Below are positions 1 through 9,086 of a DNA stretch of 64,000 nt, piece after piece (position 1 is the stretch's first letter; each line of letters begins with the position of its first letter). A model generated the notes under the pieces. The model saw only the letters and a list, made by a program, of their open reading frames with translations, was not told where the DNA came from and made no database searches. The translations under genes were made by a program, and so were the position numbers. The DNA is from JAGVPT01 sp964642725. Its GTDB lineage: Bacteria; Bacteroidota; Ignavibacteria; UBA10030; UBA8401. Location of the stretch: contig CAZXQG010000002.1 in the NCBI GenBank assembly GCA_964642725.1, positions 1-64,000 of the forward strand, given 5' to 3'.

Positions 1-536
1 AGGTTTCGGACATGGTTCTTGAAAAAGCAAAACGACTGGTTGAAGCAAAGCATGACGTTGTTATCCTGCTCGACAGTATCACGCGCCTTGCGCGAGCCCA
101 CAACACGGTTGTTCCCCATTCCGGAAAAATTCTTTCCGGCGGTGTCGACGCAAACGCACTGCATCGCCCCAAGAGATTTTTTGGCGCCGCCCGTAATATC
201 GAAGAAGGGGGAAGCCTGACGATCATCGCAACGGCTCTTGTTGAAACCGGCAGCAGAATGGACGAAGTCATATTTGAAGAATTCAAGGGCACCGGCAATA
301 TGGAAATAGTGCTCGACCGTAAACTGAGCGACAAACGAATCTTCCCGGCTGTCGACGTTAACAGGTCTGGCACCCGCAAAGAAGAAATTCTTATGGGTGA
401 AGATGAATTGAATCGCGTTTGGATTTTGCGGAAGTTCTTAAGCGAGTTTACGCCCGTTGAAGCGATGGAATTCTTGCTTGAAAAAATGCGCGGAACAAAG
501 GAAAACAAAGATTTCCTTAAGTCAATGAACAGTTAA
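1..536 (+). CDS. rho: Transcription termination factor Rho, C-terminal part
   Basis: This is the 3' end of rho; the gene runs off the left edge and is open from the first bases, so the ATG at 12 is internal. Rho is the RNA-dependent hexameric ATPase that ends transcription of untranslated RNA. The visible part carries the Walker B segment (VILLDSITRLARA), the Q-loop stretch around SGKILSGGVDANALH with RPKRFFGAARNIEEGGSLTIIA after it, and the C-terminal block SGTRKEE..WILRK. All of these match Rho closely from memory of the E. coli protein. About 177 residues are present of the 400-plus usual for the family. A strong hairpin-plus-T terminator follows 27 bases after the stop. Confidence 0.97.
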   Translation, partial: VSDMVLEKAKRLVEAKHDVVILLDSITRLARAHNTVVPHSGKILSGGVDANALHRPKRFFGAARNIEEGGSLTIIATALVETGSRMDEVIFEEFKGTGNMEIVLDRKLSDKRIFPAVDVNRSGTRKEEILMGEDELNRVWILRKFLSEFTPVEAMEFLLEKMRGTKENKDFLKSMNS

Positions 537-562
537 TCGTCCCGCGTGAATCCTCATTATTG

Positions 563-600
563 AAAAACCATCTCATTCTCTTGGGATGGTTTTTATTTTT
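563..600 (+). terminator. Intrinsic terminator after rho
   Basis: A 10-bp perfect stem (AAAAACCATC at 563-572, GATGGTTTTT at 585-594) with a 12-base loop runs into T-rich sequence to 600. It lies just after the rho stop and before the next gene, as expected for an intrinsic terminator. It also argues that the following gene starts at 611, not at the in-frame start codon inside this hairpin. Confidence 0.85.
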
Positions 601-610
601 TTACGGTGCT

Positions 611-1783
611 ATGGGAAAACACATTCGTACTCGAAGCATACATTCAGGCGAAGAAAAAAATCGTTCGAACAGAGGAGTGCCGCCTTCAATCGCATTGACA
701 TCGACGTTCTTTTTTAAGAACGTAAGTGAGCTGGAGCGGCACAAAGACAAATCTGAACAGCGGGAAGAATACGGGCGGTATCATAATCCCACCCGCGCCG
801 TCGCTGAAAGGAAACTTGCCGACCTTGAAGAGGCGGAAGATGCGATTCTCTGCTCGTCGGGAATGTATGCTATCGCAATTACACTCCTTCGAATTCTTAA
901 GCCGGGCGACCATCTTCTCATTCTCGATGAAATGTACCATAGAACAGAAGACCTCTGCTCTTCCGTGTTGGCTCGATTCGGTATCGAAATTTCCGTTGTC
1001 AAAAGCTGCAGTCTGGATTCGCTCCGATCTTCAATACAAGAGAACACTCGACTGTTTTTGTTTGAAACGCCGACCAATCCGCATCTCTATGTTCAAGACC
1101 TCGAATCGATCGTCTCCATCTGCAAGGAACGGAAAATAAAAACGATGGTTGATGCGACATTCGCTTCTCCGGTGAACCTTCTTCCGTTAAGGTTCGGCGT
1201 CGACATCGTCGTTCACAGCTGCACAAAATATCTCGCAGGCCATAACGACGTGCTCGCGGGCGTTATTCTTGCGCGGAGGTCAATTATTGAATCTATCCGC
1301 GAACTCCATTTTACTATCGGGGGGACGTTGGATGCCCATTCCAGCTACTTGCTGATCCGCGGACTAAAGACGCTGCCGCTTCGTGTTTCCTTCCAAAATA
1401 CGTCTGCGGGGGCGATTGCAAATTTTCTCACGGCCCAGCCCGGAGTGCGAAAAGTTTTTTATCCTTCGCTCCAAGCACAACCGAACCTTGAGATTGCAAA
1501 ACGGCAGATGAGAGGATTCGGCGGCGTGGTTTCTTTCGACCTTGGTTCCCCCGAGCGGGCAAAAAAGTTTATTGACGCGTTGTCCATACCGTATATCGCC
1601 CCCAGTTTGGGCGGCACAGAAAGCCTCGTTATTCCTTATTCGGTCGTTGTTCCGCCCGCTCCCGAGGAAATTGAATCCGGAAAATTTAGCATCGAGCCAG
1701 GCTTAGTTCGTCTTTCTGTTGGGCTTGAAGACCAGAGTGATTTGATTGAAGATCTCGCCCAGGCGTTAAAAGCTCTTTTGTAA
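611..1783 (+). CDS. Cys/Met metabolism PLP-dependent enzyme (cystathionine gamma-lyase/synthase or methionine gamma-lyase type)
   Basis: A 390-residue cytosolic PLP enzyme of the trans-sulfuration family, fold type I. The PLP lysine is about K206 in SCTKYLAGHNDVLAGV. The N-terminal pattern TRSIHSGE and the substrate-loop region YGRYHNPTRAVAE are typical of cystathionine gamma-synthases, gamma-lyases and beta-lyases. The C-terminal LVRLSVGLEDQSDLIEDL is also characteristic. The ATG at 611 is preferred because an upstream in-frame start at 560 lies within the rho terminator and would add a meaningless hydrophobic leader. Sequence alone cannot decide between cystathionine gamma-synthase, cystathionine lyase and methionine gamma-lyase. 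The neighbours (thiolase, acyl-CoA enzymes) would fit a catabolic lyase yielding 2-oxoacids, but this is inference. Confidence 0.9.
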   Translation: MGKHIRTRSIHSGEEKNRSNRGVPPSIALTSTFFFKNVSELERHKDKSEQREEYGRYHNPTRAVAERKLADLEEAEDAILCSSGMYAIAITLLRILKPGDHLLILDEMYHRTEDLCSSVLARFGIEISVVKSCSLDSLRSSIQENTRLFLFETPTNPHLYVQDLESIVSICKERKIKTMVDATFASPVNLLPLRFGVDIVVHSCTKYLAGHNDVLAGVILARRSIIESIRELHFTIGGTLDAHSSYLLIRGLKTLPLRVSFQNTSAGAIANFLTAQPGVRKVFYPSLQAQPNLEIAKRQMRGFGGVVSFDLGSPERAKKFIDALSIPYIAPSLGGTESLVIPYSVVVPPAPEEIESGKFSIEPGLVRLSVGLEDQSDLIEDLAQALKALL

Positions 1784-1835
1784 GTCCTTTTTGCCTTTTC
1801 ATTCGAAGAGTTGTACCTTATCCAAAAAAGATCGT

Positions 1836-3020
1836 ATGAAAGAAGTAGTTATTGTCGGTGCATGTAGAACGCCGATCGGCTCGTTTGGCGGCACGCTAAG
1901 CTCTGTCGCTGCTCCGAAGCTCGGTGCAATTGTAATCGAAGAAGCATTGCGGAGGGCAACGATCTCTAAAGATGTTGTCGATGAAGTGATCATGGGAAAT
2001 GTTTTGACGGCGGGGGAAGGACAGGCGCCGGCTCGTCAGGCTGCGATGTTCGCGGGGCTTCCGCCGTTGGTCGAATGCCTGACGATCAATAAAGTGTGTG
2101 GTTCGGGAATGAAAGCTATCATGCTCGGCTCGCAGGCGATTCAGCTTGGCGACGCCGAAGTTATTGTCGCAGGGGGAATGGAGAGCATGTCCAACGCCCC
2201 CTATTTGCTGGACAAAGCCCGCGCTGGTTACAAGATGGGAAACGGAGAACTCATCGATTCGCTGATCAAAGATGGGTTATGGGATGTCTATAACAATTTT
2301 CATATGGGAAACGCGGCGGAATTGTGCGCAAAGGAGTGTGCCGTTCTGCGCGCAGAGCAGGATGAATTTGCGATTCTCAGTTACCGGCGCGCATTAGAAT
2401 CGCAAGCGCAAGGGCGATTCAGAGACGAAATTGTGCATGTAGGAATTCTCCAGAAAAAGGGGGAGATGGTGTACGTTGAGGAAGACGAGGATCCAAAGAA
2501 GACTAACTTTGAAAAAATTCCCCTTTTGAAACCGGCTTTTCAAAAAGACGGAACCGTGACCGCGGCAAATTCTTCAAAGATCAACGACGGCGCTGCAGCC
2601 GTAGTTCTCATGTCTTCAGAAAAAGCGCGGTCGCTCGGACTGAGACCTCTTGCGAAGATTATTTCAAGTTCTTCCGCCGCAAAGAAGCCGGAATGGTTTA
2701 CGACCGCGCCGGCAGACGTAATTCCGAAGGTATTAAAGAAGGCCGGAATGACGCTGGATCAAATTGATTTGTTCGAAATTAATGAAGCCTTTGCTGTCGT
2801 CGCTCTCGCCGCAAATAAAATTCTCGGCATCGATGTCGAAAAAGTGAATGTCAACGGCGGCGCAGTGGCGCTTGGCCACCCTCTTGGAGCAAGCGGCGCG
2901 CGGATCGTCGTTACCCTGCTCCATGCGCTAATGCAAAGAAACCTAAAGCGAGGACTGGCTGCAATCTGCATCGGCGGCGGGGAGGCGAGCGGAATGGTAG
3001 TGGAAATGATCCAATACTAA
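1836..3020 (+). CDS. Acetyl-CoA C-acyltransferase (thiolase)
   Basis: A 394-residue thiolase that condenses two acetyl-CoA units or cleaves 3-ketoacyl-CoA. All three catalytic residues are visible: the nucleophile C88 in NKVCGSGMKA, H348 in GHPLGASGAR and C378 in AICIGGGEASG. These positions agree with the bacterial biosynthetic thiolase numbering as I recall it. The start at 1836 (MKEVVIVGACRTPIGSFGG) is the usual family N-terminus; an upstream in-frame codon at 1791 would add an unrelated tail. It lies 52 bases after the PLP enzyme and 160 bases before a 3-hydroxyacyl-CoA dehydrogenase, forming a beta-oxidation or butyrate-type module. Whether it is degradative or biosynthetic cannot be told from sequence. 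Confidence 0.95.
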   Translation: MKEVVIVGACRTPIGSFGGTLSSVAAPKLGAIVIEEALRRATISKDVVDEVIMGNVLTAGEGQAPARQAAMFAGLPPLVECLTINKVCGSGMKAIMLGSQAIQLGDAEVIVAGGMESMSNAPYLLDKARAGYKMGNGELIDSLIKDGLWDVYNNFHMGNAAELCAKECAVLRAEQDEFAILSYRRALESQAQGRFRDEIVHVGILQKKGEMVYVEEDEDPKKTNFEKIPLLKPAFQKDGTVTAANSSKINDGAAAVVLMSSEKARSLGLRPLAKIISSSSAAKKPEWFTTAPADVIPKVLKKAGMTLDQIDLFEINEAFAVVALAANKILGIDVEKVNVNGGAVALGHPLGASGARIVVTLLHALMQRNLKRGLAAICIGGGEASGMVVEMIQY

Positions 3021-3182
3021 GTAGAGACTTCTGAATAATTTGAAAAGTATGGCTCACGCAAATCCCGAAAGGATGGCGTTGCCAGACGCAAGATCGCAAA
3101 ACGATTTGAAAATAACTTCCTGCGGTTTGGCGAGAGACGATTCTTCAGATGTCTCAAGTAATAACTGATTGCTGAAAACAGT

Positions 3183-4046
3183 ATGAAAATTAGAAATGTT
3201 ACAGTAATTGGCGCCGGAACGATGGGGAATGGCATAGCGCATGTATGCGCGCAGTATGGATACACCGTTACGCTCAACGACATCAAGCAAGAATTGATTG
3301 ATCGCGGGGTAAAAACAATATCATCCAACCTCGACCGCCAAGTTAAGAAAGGGAGTCTCACCGACGAACAGAAAACAAGAACGCTTGGCAACATAGCAAC
3401 TTCGGGTTTACTTTTAGAAGCCGTCAGGTCTGCAGACCTTGTTATCGAAGCGGCAACCGAGAATAAGAAAATTAAACTGGACATTTTTAAGGCAGTTGCT
3501 GATGCCGCGCCGGTTGCGGCAATACTGGCTACGAATACTTCATCAATTTCAATTACAGAAATTGCCGCAGCGACGAATCGTCCGGAACGCGTGATCGGGA
3601 TGCATTTCATGAATCCCGTTCCCGTCATGAAACTCGTCGAAATCATTCGCGGACTTTCTACATCGGAAGAGACTTTTCAAGCTGTGAAGGCCATGACTGA
3701 GTCTTTACAGAAAACGCCTGTTGAAGTGAATGATTTTCCAGGATTTGTGTCGAACAGAATACTTCTTCCCATGCTGAACGAAGCGATGTATTGCGTGATG
3801 GAGGGGGTCGCGACGCCGGAGGCGGTCGATACCGTGATGAAACTGGGAATGAACCATCCAATGGGTCCGCTCGCTTTAGCTGATTTTATTGGACTCGATG
3901 TTTGCTTGTCGATTATGAATGTTCTCCATGAAGGACTCGGCGATTCAAAATATCGTCCATGTCCGCTCTTAAAAAAAATGGTTGCCGCCGGACATCTTGG
4001 AAAAAAGACGGGAAAGGGTTTCTATGACTATTCGCCGCTGAAGTAA
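3183..4046 (+). CDS. 3-hydroxybutyryl-CoA / 3-hydroxyacyl-CoA dehydrogenase
   Basis: A 287-residue NAD(P)-dependent dehydrogenase interconverting 3-hydroxyacyl-CoA and 3-ketoacyl-CoA, so directly paired with the upstream thiolase. The N-terminal dinucleotide-binding loop reads VIGAGTMGNGIA. The catalytic histidine is about H141 in MHFMNPVPVMKLVEI, followed by NDFPGFVSNR and the C-terminal helical dimerisation domain (NHPMGPLALADFIGLD, GKKTGKGFYDY). Its length is that of stand-alone bacterial HBD proteins, not of the fused FadB type. The gap before it (3021-3182) contains only a 39-codon open frame without a ribosome binding site, which I do not call. Confidence 0.95.
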   Translation: MKIRNVTVIGAGTMGNGIAHVCAQYGYTVTLNDIKQELIDRGVKTISSNLDRQVKKGSLTDEQKTRTLGNIATSGLLLEAVRSADLVIEAATENKKIKLDIFKAVADAAPVAAILATNTSSISITEIAAATNRPERVIGMHFMNPVPVMKLVEIIRGLSTSEETFQAVKAMTESLQKTPVEVNDFPGFVSNRILLPMLNEAMYCVMEGVATPEAVDTVMKLGMNHPMGPLALADFIGLDVCLSIMNVLHEGLGDSKYRPCPLLKKMVAAGHLGKKTGKGFYDYSPLK

Positions 4047-4063
4047 TTTTTCGCTCTTGGATA

Positions 4064-4111
4064 TTAGCTCTTAGCACAAGCGACGCTAATGGCTAACACC
4101 TAACGGCTAAC
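4064..4111. repeat. Short intergenic TAGC/GGCTAAC repeat tract
   Basis: Between the dehydrogenase and acyl-CoA dehydrogenase genes the sequence repeats variants of (G)GCTAAC/TTAGC: TTAGC twice (4064-4075), then GCTAAT, GGCTAAC and CGGCTAAC up to 4111. Units are 6-8 bases and imperfect. I saw no second copy of the tract elsewhere in the window. Function unknown. Confidence 0.35.
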
Positions 4112-4141
4112 AAACTGTTGATCGATAAAAAAAGCGCAGCT

Positions 4142-5281
4142 ATGAACTTCGAACTGAACGAAACCCAAAGAATGATTCGCGAGACAGCCCGCCAATTTGC
4201 TCGCGATGAATTAGCATCCCATGCAGAATCGCGCGATGAAAAAGAAGAGTTTCCGTACGAAGCGGTGAAGAAACTTGGAGATTTGGGATTCATGGGAGTC
4301 ATGGTTCCCGAGCAGTACAGCGGTGCGGGTCTGGACACGGTGAGCTACTCGCTTGCCGTCGAGGAAATATCTCGTGTTGACGCGTCGTGCGGAGTGATTA
4401 TGTCCGTGAATAATTCGCTCGTTTGTTATGGAATCAATGAGTTCGGTACTGAAAAACAGAAGCAAACATTTTTAACCCCGCTTGCATCGGGGAAGAAACT
4501 CGGCGCGTTTGCACTCTCAGAACCGGAAGCGGGAAGCGACGCGACGAACCAACGGACGATGGCCGTCCGAGACGGCGATTGCTATATCTTAAACGGAATA
4601 AAGAATTGGATAACGAACGGCTTCAACGCCGATTACGTTCTGGTGATGGCGGCGACCGATCCGACAAAAGGAAGCCGCGGCATCAGCGCATTTGTTGTTG
4701 AGAAGGGAATGCCCGGATTCACCGCTGGCAAGAAAGAACGGAAACTCGGAATACGCAGCTCCGACACGGTGTCCATTGCGTTTCAGGATGTGCGTGTACC
4801 GGCAGCAAACAGAATCGGCGAGGAAGGATTTGGATTTAAGTTTGCGATGATGACGTTGGACGGGGGTCGTATCGGAATTGCATCGCAGGCGGTTGGCATT
4901 GCACAGGCGAGCCTCGATGCAGCGGTGAAATATTCAAAAGAACGAAAGGCGTTCGACCAGCCTCTTTCAAATTTACAAGCGATCCAATTCAAGATTGCCG
5001 ACATGGCAACAGAAGTTGATGCCGCTCGTTTATTGACTTTGCAAGCCGCAGCAACCAAGGATTCAGGGGAACGGTTTACGAAACAGGCGGCGATGGCAAA
5101 GCTTTTTGCGTCGAAGGTTGCGGTTCAATGCGCTCTCGAAGCTATTCAAATTCACGGCGGGTACGGATACATCCGCGAATACAACGTTGAGCGTTACCTG
5201 CGTGACGCTAAAATTACTGAGATCTACGAAGGAACTTCGGAGATCCAGCGAATTGTCATTGCCCGTTCGCTACTGCAGTAG
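4142..5281 (+). CDS. Acyl-CoA dehydrogenase, short-chain/butyryl type
   Basis: A 379-residue FAD flavoprotein that oxidises acyl-CoA to trans-2-enoyl-CoA, passing electrons to ETF. The protein opens with FELNETQRMIRETARQFA, has the FAD/substrate motif ALSEPEAGSDA and NGIKNWITNG, and ends with ITEIYEGTSEIQRIVIARSLL. The catalytic base is about E363 in that last block. The ATG at 4142 matches the normal N-terminus; a TTG at 4118 would add eight residues. It completes three of the four beta-oxidation steps here (acyl-CoA dehydrogenase, hydroxyacyl dehydrogenase, thiolase), and an enoyl-CoA hydratase-family gene lies at the far right edge of the window. Chain-length preference is not certain. Confidence 0.95.
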   Translation: MNFELNETQRMIRETARQFARDELASHAESRDEKEEFPYEAVKKLGDLGFMGVMVPEQYSGAGLDTVSYSLAVEEISRVDASCGVIMSVNNSLVCYGINEFGTEKQKQTFLTPLASGKKLGAFALSEPEAGSDATNQRTMAVRDGDCYILNGIKNWITNGFNADYVLVMAATDPTKGSRGISAFVVEKGMPGFTAGKKERKLGIRSSDTVSIAFQDVRVPAANRIGEEGFGFKFAMMTLDGGRIGIASQAVGIAQASLDAAVKYSKERKAFDQPLSNLQAIQFKIADMATEVDAARLLTLQAAATKDSGERFTKQAAMAKLFASKVAVQCALEAIQIHGGYGYIREYNVERYLRDAKITEIYEGTSEIQRIVIARSLLQ

Positions 5282-5321
5282 GAAACTATTCACAGCCGGG
5301 TTGTCCGTTTGTTATAGTTAA

Positions 5322-5346
5322 ACCCCGTTGTCGCTGACCACGGGGT
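5322..5346 (+). terminator. Hairpin downstream of acyl-CoA dehydrogenase
   Basis: A 7-bp GC-rich stem, ACCCCGT (5322-5328) with ACGGGGT (5340-5346), lies 40 bases after the acyl-CoA dehydrogenase stop. It lacks a T-run, so it may be a weak or Rho-assisted terminator or an RNA-stabilising hairpin. Confidence 0.4.
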
Positions 5347-5396
5347 CATTGCCGATAGTTCAAGGTTAACAATATTTCTATTTGGAGGAGGACGCC

Positions 5397-6905
5397 ATGT
5401 CACTCAGCGTGGATAGCTTTGCCGTGCCGGCAAAGGGAGGCGTGTCAATAAAAAGTCAGAGGCTGAAAAATTTTATCGGAGGAACATGGGTGGACTCTAC
5501 CGCATCGGAACATCTGCCCGTAATGAATCCATCAATCGGCCAACCGATTGCCGAGGTTCCGCTATCCAACGGCCCCGATCTTGACAACGCAGTACAAGCC
5601 GCGATGCAGGCATTTCAATCCTGGTCAACGATGCCGATTAAAGAACGCGTTCAAATTTTTTATCGGTATAAAACTTTGTTGGAGAAAAATATTCAAACGC
5701 TCGCAGACTTAGTTCATGAAGAGAATGGCAAGACGATGAACGAAGCCATCGCCGAAATTGAAAAGTCGATCGAAATAACGGAATTTGCCTGTTCAATGCC
5801 GCAGCTTGTTGCGGGGGAAGTTTTAGAGGTAAGCAAAGGAGTTGAGTGCCGGATTGACCGCTATCCTTTGGGAGTTGTTGCGAGCATCACCCCGTTTAAT
5901 TTTCCCAATATGGTGCCAAACTGGACAATTCCAAACGCGCTGGTGCTGGGAAATTCACTCATCCTAAAACCATCGGAACAGGTGCCATTGAGCGCTTGCA
6001 AAATCGCTGAATTATTGAAAGAAGCGGGGCTACCGGACGGCGTGTTCAATGTTGTGAACGGATCGCAGACGATCGTTGAAAAAATCTGCGACCATCCGGG
6101 AATTCAAGCCGTTTCGTTTGTCGGATCGACGAGTGTAGCAAAAGTTGTTTACACTCGAGCGACTTCGCATTTGAAACGCGCGTTATGCCTTGGCGGCGCA
6201 AAGAATCACTTGATCGTTCTCCCCGATGCAAACGAACAAATGACTGCTTCAAATGTTGCGGCCTCAATGAGCGGCTGTGCGGGACAACGATGTATGGCAG
6301 CCTCAGCCATGGTTGCCGTTGGAAATATAGACCGGATCATCCAAAGACTCTGCGACGAAGCGAAGAATATTATTCCTGGGAAGAACCTTGGCGCGATAAT
6401 TTCAAAAAAGGCAAAAGAGAGGATAGAAGCATACATCAGCGAAGCCGAAAGGCAGGGGGCTAAAGTGCTTTTGGACGGAAGGAACGCCGTTGTTCCGGGA
6501 AAAGAAGACGGCTATTATGTTGGGCCCACCGTTATAGATTACGTCCGTCCCGAAATGAGGATAGCACAGGAAGAAGTTTTCGGTCCTGTCATCTCCATCA
6601 TCCGCACCGACAACGTTGATGAAGCCATCGCTCTTGAAAATAGTTCGCCGTATGGGAATGCAGCATCGGTTTTCACGCAAAGCGGAGGCATGGCACGATA
6701 CGTCATTGAGCGGGCGAGTGCCGGAATGATCGGAGTGAACATCGGTGTGCCGGTTCCGCGAGAACCATTCTCCTTCGGCGGTTGGAACGAATCGAAATTC
6801 GGCGCGGGAGATATTACAGGGAAAAGCTCAATTGAATTTTTCACAAAGCTGAAAAAGACGACTACAAAATGGAATCCTGAATCGAGGGCAAATTGGATGA
6901 GTTGA
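5397..6905 (+). CDS. mmsA: Methylmalonate-semialdehyde dehydrogenase (CoA-acylating)
   Basis: A 502-residue aldehyde dehydrogenase of the MmsA/IolA branch, which converts methylmalonate semialdehyde to propionyl-CoA and malonate semialdehyde to acetyl-CoA, with NAD+ and CoA. Visible marks are the N-terminal NFIGGTWVDS, the cofactor motif ITPFNFPNMVP, the glycine motif FVGSTSVAKVV and the catalytic cysteine about C299 in GQRCMAAS. MSGCAGQRCMA and GVPVPREPFSFGG are typical of this branch. A strong GGAGGAGGA ribosome binding site (5384-5392) fixes the start at 5397. It lies next to the pyrimidine-degradation operon on the other strand, whose aminotransferase would make its substrates. Valine or myo-inositol breakdown are alternative roles. 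Confidence 0.93.
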   Translation: MSLSVDSFAVPAKGGVSIKSQRLKNFIGGTWVDSTASEHLPVMNPSIGQPIAEVPLSNGPDLDNAVQAAMQAFQSWSTMPIKERVQIFYRYKTLLEKNIQTLADLVHEENGKTMNEAIAEIEKSIEITEFACSMPQLVAGEVLEVSKGVECRIDRYPLGVVASITPFNFPNMVPNWTIPNALVLGNSLILKPSEQVPLSACKIAELLKEAGLPDGVFNVVNGSQTIVEKICDHPGIQAVSFVGSTSVAKVVYTRATSHLKRALCLGGAKNHLIVLPDANEQMTASNVAASMSGCAGQRCMAASAMVAVGNIDRIIQRLCDEAKNIIPGKNLGAIISKKAKERIEAYISEAERQGAKVLLDGRNAVVPGKEDGYYVGPTVIDYVRPEMRIAQEEVFGPVISIIRTDNVDEAIALENSSPYGNAASVFTQSGGMARYVIERASAGMIGVNIGVPVPREPFSFGGWNESKFGAGDITGKSSIEFFTKLKKTTTKWNPESRANWMS

Positions 6906-7168
6906 ATCCAAAAAGGTTTTGGGTATTTGCATTTAGCGTACAGGTGAAAACAGGATGAGCGCTTGTTGCAGCAGTTTGGGTGTGTCCGAAACGACGAACA
7001 GGTTTTTCTCTCGCTGCTCGAAGCGATCCGCAAAGAGCTTTCTCAAAAACGCGTTGGAAAAAGCTCAGCGCTATTTATTGGGAGGCGTTCGCAGAGAATA
7101 CAGGCGGACATTGGAATTCAAAGATGAGCATTATCATTGCCCGCTTAATGCAGCAAGGCCAAAGGAGA

Positions 7169-7609
7169 TTACATGGCTTCTTCTTCTTCCCAAAGCTTCT
7201 TGTGCCACATCGTCAAAATAATTCCGCCGAGGATGAAATTAACGAGCTGGTAGCCGCTATCGACTGCCCAGAGGGCCCAGGGCTGAAGCTGATAACGATT
7301 TGTAATGCCCATGATCGTTGCTACAAAACCGAACCAATTCCAAAACCCTACCATTGCCCCTTCCATCGGCGTCCTTGCTTTTGCATACGAGAGAGCATGA
7401 ACTAGAATCCACGACAAGGCAAGGTAGGCAAGAAACGTTAGACCATACGCTTTCCACGGGCTTATCTTTGACGCCATCTCCATAGTGATGCCGGTGAGCT
7501 GCATCCATTTGTTCCCAAACAGGATCGGAGAATACCAAACCGCTCCCAAAATAAACTGAACGAATGCCACTACCAAAACAGCAACGTAATTAATTTTGGG
7601 CCGCTCCAT
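7169..7609 (-). CDS. DUF1761-type small membrane protein
   Basis: A 146-residue integral membrane protein with about four hydrophobic segments (roughly residues 8-28, 52-72, 85-103, 112-135). The motif WYSPILFGNKW near the N-terminus and the overall layout fit the DUF1761 family, whose function is unknown. It is the last gene on the minus strand after dihydropyrimidinase, 62 bases downstream, so it may be the tail of the pyrimidine operon. The C-terminus is an acidic run (LWEEEEAM). The gene is followed by 263 bases without a called gene up to mmsA. Confidence 0.75.
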   Translation of the reverse strand: MERPKINYVAVLVVAFVQFILGAVWYSPILFGNKWMQLTGITMEMASKISPWKAYGLTFLAYLALSWILVHALSYAKARTPMEGAMVGFWNWFGFVATIMGITNRYQLQPWALWAVDSGYQLVNFILGGIILTMWHKKLWEEEEAM

Positions 7610-7671
7610 CAGTAAACCTCCGGTTTGGGTGATTGGATGATGTTATTACTTGGTTGTGAAGATACTACATC

Positions 7672-9057
7672 TCATTTCCACGCCCCCGCGTATGTGTTTC
7701 GTTTCAGAAACGAGCCTCGTCCTGCTCTACCCAGCCATCGGCCTTTGTCGACAACTGTTTCACCACGAGAGAGAACAGTTTCAGCGTCTCCTTTCACTTT
7801 GAATCCCTCGAACATCGAATAGTCGACACGCATATGATGCGTTTTCGCCGAGAGGGTCAGCTCTTTGTTCGGGTCCCATATCACGATATCGGCGTCGCTG
7901 CCGACAGCGATCGTCCCTTTGCGCGGATAGAGCCCGAACATTTTCGCCGGCGTTGTTGCCACAATCTCTACCCATCTATTCAAACTTATTCTCTTCTGAT
8001 TGACACCGTGATGATGGATAAGTTGCAACCTGTTTTCCACTCCGGGTCCTCCGTTCGGGATTTTTGCAAAACTATCGCGTCCCATTTCCTTCTGTTCTTT
8101 GAAACAAAATGGACAATGGTCGGTTGAAACAACCTGCAGAGTATTTTTTCGCAACCCTTCCCACAACTTGTCCTGATGCCACTTCTCGCGAAGAGGAGGC
8201 GTAAAAACGTATTTTGCTCCTTCGAAATTCGGACGGTCTAAATCATCAACTGATAATAGAAGATATTGCGGACATGTTTCGGCAAAAACCGGGACGCCTT
8301 TGTCCCGAGCCTCGGAAACTTTTTCCAGAGCATCGGCGGATGAAAGGTGGACGATGTAAACTGGGGCGCCTGCCATTTGTGCGAGCGCAATGGCCCTGTT
8401 GACAGCTTCACTTTCTGCGGTGGTCGGGCGAGTAAGGGCATGGTAGATTGGAGCGGTCTTTCCTTCTGCGAGCGCTTTTTGCACGAGCAGGTCAATGACT
8501 CCGCCATTCTCGGCATGCATGCAGACGAGCGCGCCGTTGTTTCCGGTTTGCCGCATTGCACGAAAGATGGTTGCGTCGTCCACCATCAGAATGTTCGGGT
8601 ATGCCATGAAAAGTTTGAAGCTCGTTACCCCTTCCCGTACCATCTCGTTCATGTCTTCGAGATGTGCTTCCGGCAGGTCGGTGATAATCATATGAAGACT
8701 GAAGTCGATCGTGGCTCTTTCTCCCTTTTTCCACCAAACGTCGAGCGCGTCGCGCATCTTTGTCCCCTTGGATTGGATCGCAAAATCAATGAGACATGTT
8801 GTTCCGCCAAAGGCGGCAGCACGAGTCCCCGATTCGAAATCGTCGCTCGAAGTCGTTCCGCCAAACGGCATATCCATGTGCGTGTGAACATCGACGCCGC
8901 CGGGAATCACGTACTTGCCTTTCGCGTCGATTGTGTTGTCGGCAGGCATGGTAAGTGACGCGCCGATAGTATTGATTGTGTCCTTTTCGATATAAATGTC
9001 GGCTGTATAATCCTGCTCGGCGGTGATAATGCGCCCGTTCTTAATAAGCGTTGACAT
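7672..9057 (-). CDS. hydA: Dihydropyrimidinase (D-hydantoinase family)
   Basis: A 461-residue cytosolic amidohydrolase that opens 5,6-dihydrouracil or dihydrothymine to the N-carbamoyl-beta-amino acid. The binuclear metal centre is complete: H58 and H60 in VDVHTHMD, the carboxylated lysine K148 in SFKLFMAYP, H181 in CMHAENG, H237 in IVHLSS and D313 in STDHCPF. The C-terminal extension after GRWLGRAGRGSFLKR is typical of dihydropyrimidinases. It is the second catabolic step in this operon, between PreTA and beta-ureidopropionase. Hydantoinases share the fold, but the presence of PreA, PreT and the ureidopropionase strongly favours dihydropyrimidine as substrate. Confidence 0.95.
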   Translation of the reverse strand: MSTLIKNGRIITAEQDYTADIYIEKDTINTIGASLTMPADNTIDAKGKYVIPGGVDVHTHMDMPFGGTTSSDDFESGTRAAAFGGTTCLIDFAIQSKGTKMRDALDVWWKKGERATIDFSLHMIITDLPEAHLEDMNEMVREGVTSFKLFMAYPNILMVDDATIFRAMRQTGNNGALVCMHAENGGVIDLLVQKALAEGKTAPIYHALTRPTTAESEAVNRAIALAQMAGAPVYIVHLSSADALEKVSEARDKGVPVFAETCPQYLLLSVDDLDRPNFEGAKYVFTPPLREKWHQDKLWEGLRKNTLQVVSTDHCPFCFKEQKEMGRDSFAKIPNGGPGVENRLQLIHHHGVNQKRISLNRWVEIVATTPAKMFGLYPRKGTIAVGSDADIVIWDPNKELTLSAKTHHMRVDYSMFEGFKVKGDAETVLSRGETVVDKGRWLGRAGRGSFLKRNTYAGAWK

Positions 9058-9086
9058 TTGTCAGCTCCTGCAATCTGTACCAATCA

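Noticed and set aside
3049..3168. 39-codon open frame between thiolase and 3-hydroxyacyl-CoA dehydrogenase
   Set aside because: No ribosome binding site, no family resemblance and low-complexity coding pattern; more likely a chance frame in the intergenic gap.
3017..3646. 209-codon minus-strand frame over the 3-hydroxyacyl-CoA dehydrogenase gene
   Set aside because: Lies opposite a well-conserved gene and has no domain; a shadow frame.
6963..7127. Short + strand frame downstream of mmsA (about 54 codons after TTG)
   Set aside because: Only a TTG start without a clear ribosome binding site, no recognised motif; it could be a gene remnant but the support is too thin.
8347..8958. 203-codon plus-strand frame over dihydropyrimidinase
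   Set aside because: Antisense shadow of hydA; the metal-site motifs prove the minus-strand reading.
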